Assembly (NCBI RefSeq): GCF_014217835.1 | Contig: NZ_CP055263.1 | Span: forward strand, 3,289,501-3,353,500 | From: Metabacillus sp. KUDC1714 | GTDB lineage: Bacteria > Bacillota > Bacilli > Bacillales > Bacillaceae | Reading direction: 5' to 3' | Length of the DNA stretch: 64,000 nucleotides | Shown: positions 63,405 to 64,000 of the stretch, piece after piece | Numbering within the stretch: position 1 is the stretch's first letter | How the letters are laid out: each line of letters begins with the position of its first letter | Program-made: the position numbers and the translations under genes | Notes under the pieces: generated by a model | What the model was told of the DNA's origin: nothing | The model's database searches: none | Seen by the model: the letters and a program-made list of their open reading frames with translations, nothing else

Positions 63405-64000
63405 ATGATTAGATCTATGAAAAGAAGTATGGAAAGAAATAAGAAAAAGAAAACATCAGCAATTTTAGCCATCGGTTTAAGTACTGCACTTGCATTAACA
63501 GGTTGTTCAAGCAATGACACAAGCAGTAAGGTGAACGAAGAAGCAGCTAAATTTAATGAAACAGGGTTACCTATTGTTGAAAAAGAGGTGACATTAAATT
63601 TTGTTTCTCCCAAGGCAGCGTTAGCTCCTGATTACTCTGAAATGGTTATTTTTGATAGACTCCAAGAAGCAACAAATGTGAAAATAAAGTGGAATAATAT
63701 CCCTGCAGATGGATACCAAGAAAAGAAAAATCTATTACTAGCAAGTGGTGATTTACCAGATGCCTTTTATGCTTCTGGCTTTACAGACAAAGATCTCATG
63801 CAGCATGGACAAAACGGAACCATTATTCCTTTAGAAGATTTGATCGATAAATATGCACCAAATTTAAAGAAATTATTTGAAGAAAGACCAGAATTAAAAC
63901 AAATGGTAACAGCACCAGACGGGCATATCTATTCATTACCTCGTGCTGAAGAGATGGATTTGGTCGGTATGCCAAATATCATGTATATTAACCAAACATG
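63405..64000 (+). CDS. LipO-type oligosaccharide-binding lipoprotein (3' truncated by window end)
   Basis: ATG at 63405 follows agggggg-like sequence 9 nt upstream; the frame is open to the last base. An unusually long basic N-region precedes the hydrophobic part (KKKKTSAILAIGLSTALAL) and lipobox ALTGC. The visible ~198 residues match the orphan binding protein at 48389 closely (TGLPIV, TLNFVSPKA, GYQEKKNL, TAPDGHIYSLPRAEEM). It is the binding subunit for the two permeases just upstream. Confidence 0.88.
   Translation, partial: MIRSMKRSMERNKKKKTSAILAIGLSTALALTGCSSNDTSSKVNEEAAKFNETGLPIVEKEVTLNFVSPKAALAPDYSEMVIFDRLQEATNVKIKWNNIPADGYQEKKNLLLASGDLPDAFYASGFTDKDLMQHGQNGTIIPLEDLIDKYAPNLKKLFEERPELKQMVTAPDGHIYSLPRAEEMDLVGMPNIMYINQT

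Noticed and set aside
1..64000. CRISPR array, prophage, insertion sequence, tRNA or rRNA genes
   Set aside because: No regularly spaced repeats, transposase or integrase frames, phage genes, or RNA-gene sequences were seen on either strand.

Overview
The window looks like chromosomal DNA of a low-GC Gram-positive bacterium of the Bacillaceae. The evidence is strong GGAGG-type ribosome-binding sites, TTG and GTG starts, CcpA (cre) sites, YesM/YesN-type two-component systems, a SecY very like that of Bacillus, and dispersed intergenic repeats of a type I recall from bacilli. Every supported gene is on the + strand. Nearly all of them serve plant polysaccharide use, with arabinan/arabinoxylan at the left end and fructan (levan/inulin) over the rest.

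Layout. 1-12.7 kb: the 3' part of a GH43-CBM6 arabinofuranosidase, a four-gene YtfQRT-YjfF-type furanose ABC transporter, and a 2126-residue secreted protein with two GH43 domains. 13.2-14.9 kb: an isolated secE-secY pair away from any ribosomal protein cluster. 15.2-23.0 kb: a GH172 (DUF2961) enzyme, a CUT1-type ABC transporter without ATPase, and a histidine kinase/response regulator pair. 23.4-32.1 kb: a membrane-anchored RbsB-fold sensor candidate, a fructose/ribose-type ABC transporter and a secreted GH32 fructanase whose catalytic domain is split by about 500 inserted residues. 32.3-43.6 kb: a second kinase/regulator pair, a second membrane-anchored binding protein, an LplB/LplC/LipO-type transporter, a cytoplasmic GH32 and a fructokinase. 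43.7-52.3 kb: a remnant of an EamA-family transporter, a secreted GH32 with three N-terminal CBM66-like modules and a ricin-type lectin, an orphan binding lipoprotein, and a cytoplasmic LamG-GH32. 52.7-59.7 kb: a LacI regulator and a secreted two-headed fructanase of about 1821 residues. 60.1-64.0 kb: a second LacI regulator and an LplB/LplC/binding-protein operon that runs off the window.

How it works together (inference). Large secreted GH32 enzymes with fructan-binding modules cut fructans outside the cell. Fructose enters by the RbsABC-type transporter and fructo-oligosaccharides by CUT1 transporters that must borrow an ATPase encoded elsewhere. Cytoplasmic GH32 and GH172 enzymes finish the oligosaccharides and fructokinase makes fructose 6-phosphate. 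Control is layered: cre sites before most operons, two kinase/regulator pairs each near a membrane-anchored binding protein, and two LacI repressors with recognisable operator sets.

The most unusual points are: a GH32 branch, present both in the cytoplasm and in the second half of the giant enzyme, in which the nucleophile motif NDPNG reads NEPHA; a GH32 split by a carbohydrate-binding cassette between its catalytic Asp and Glu motifs; a five-member operator set for the first LacI; a consensus sigma-A promoter inside a perfect 20-bp inverted repeat; and an extra SecYE next to genes for giant exported enzymes.
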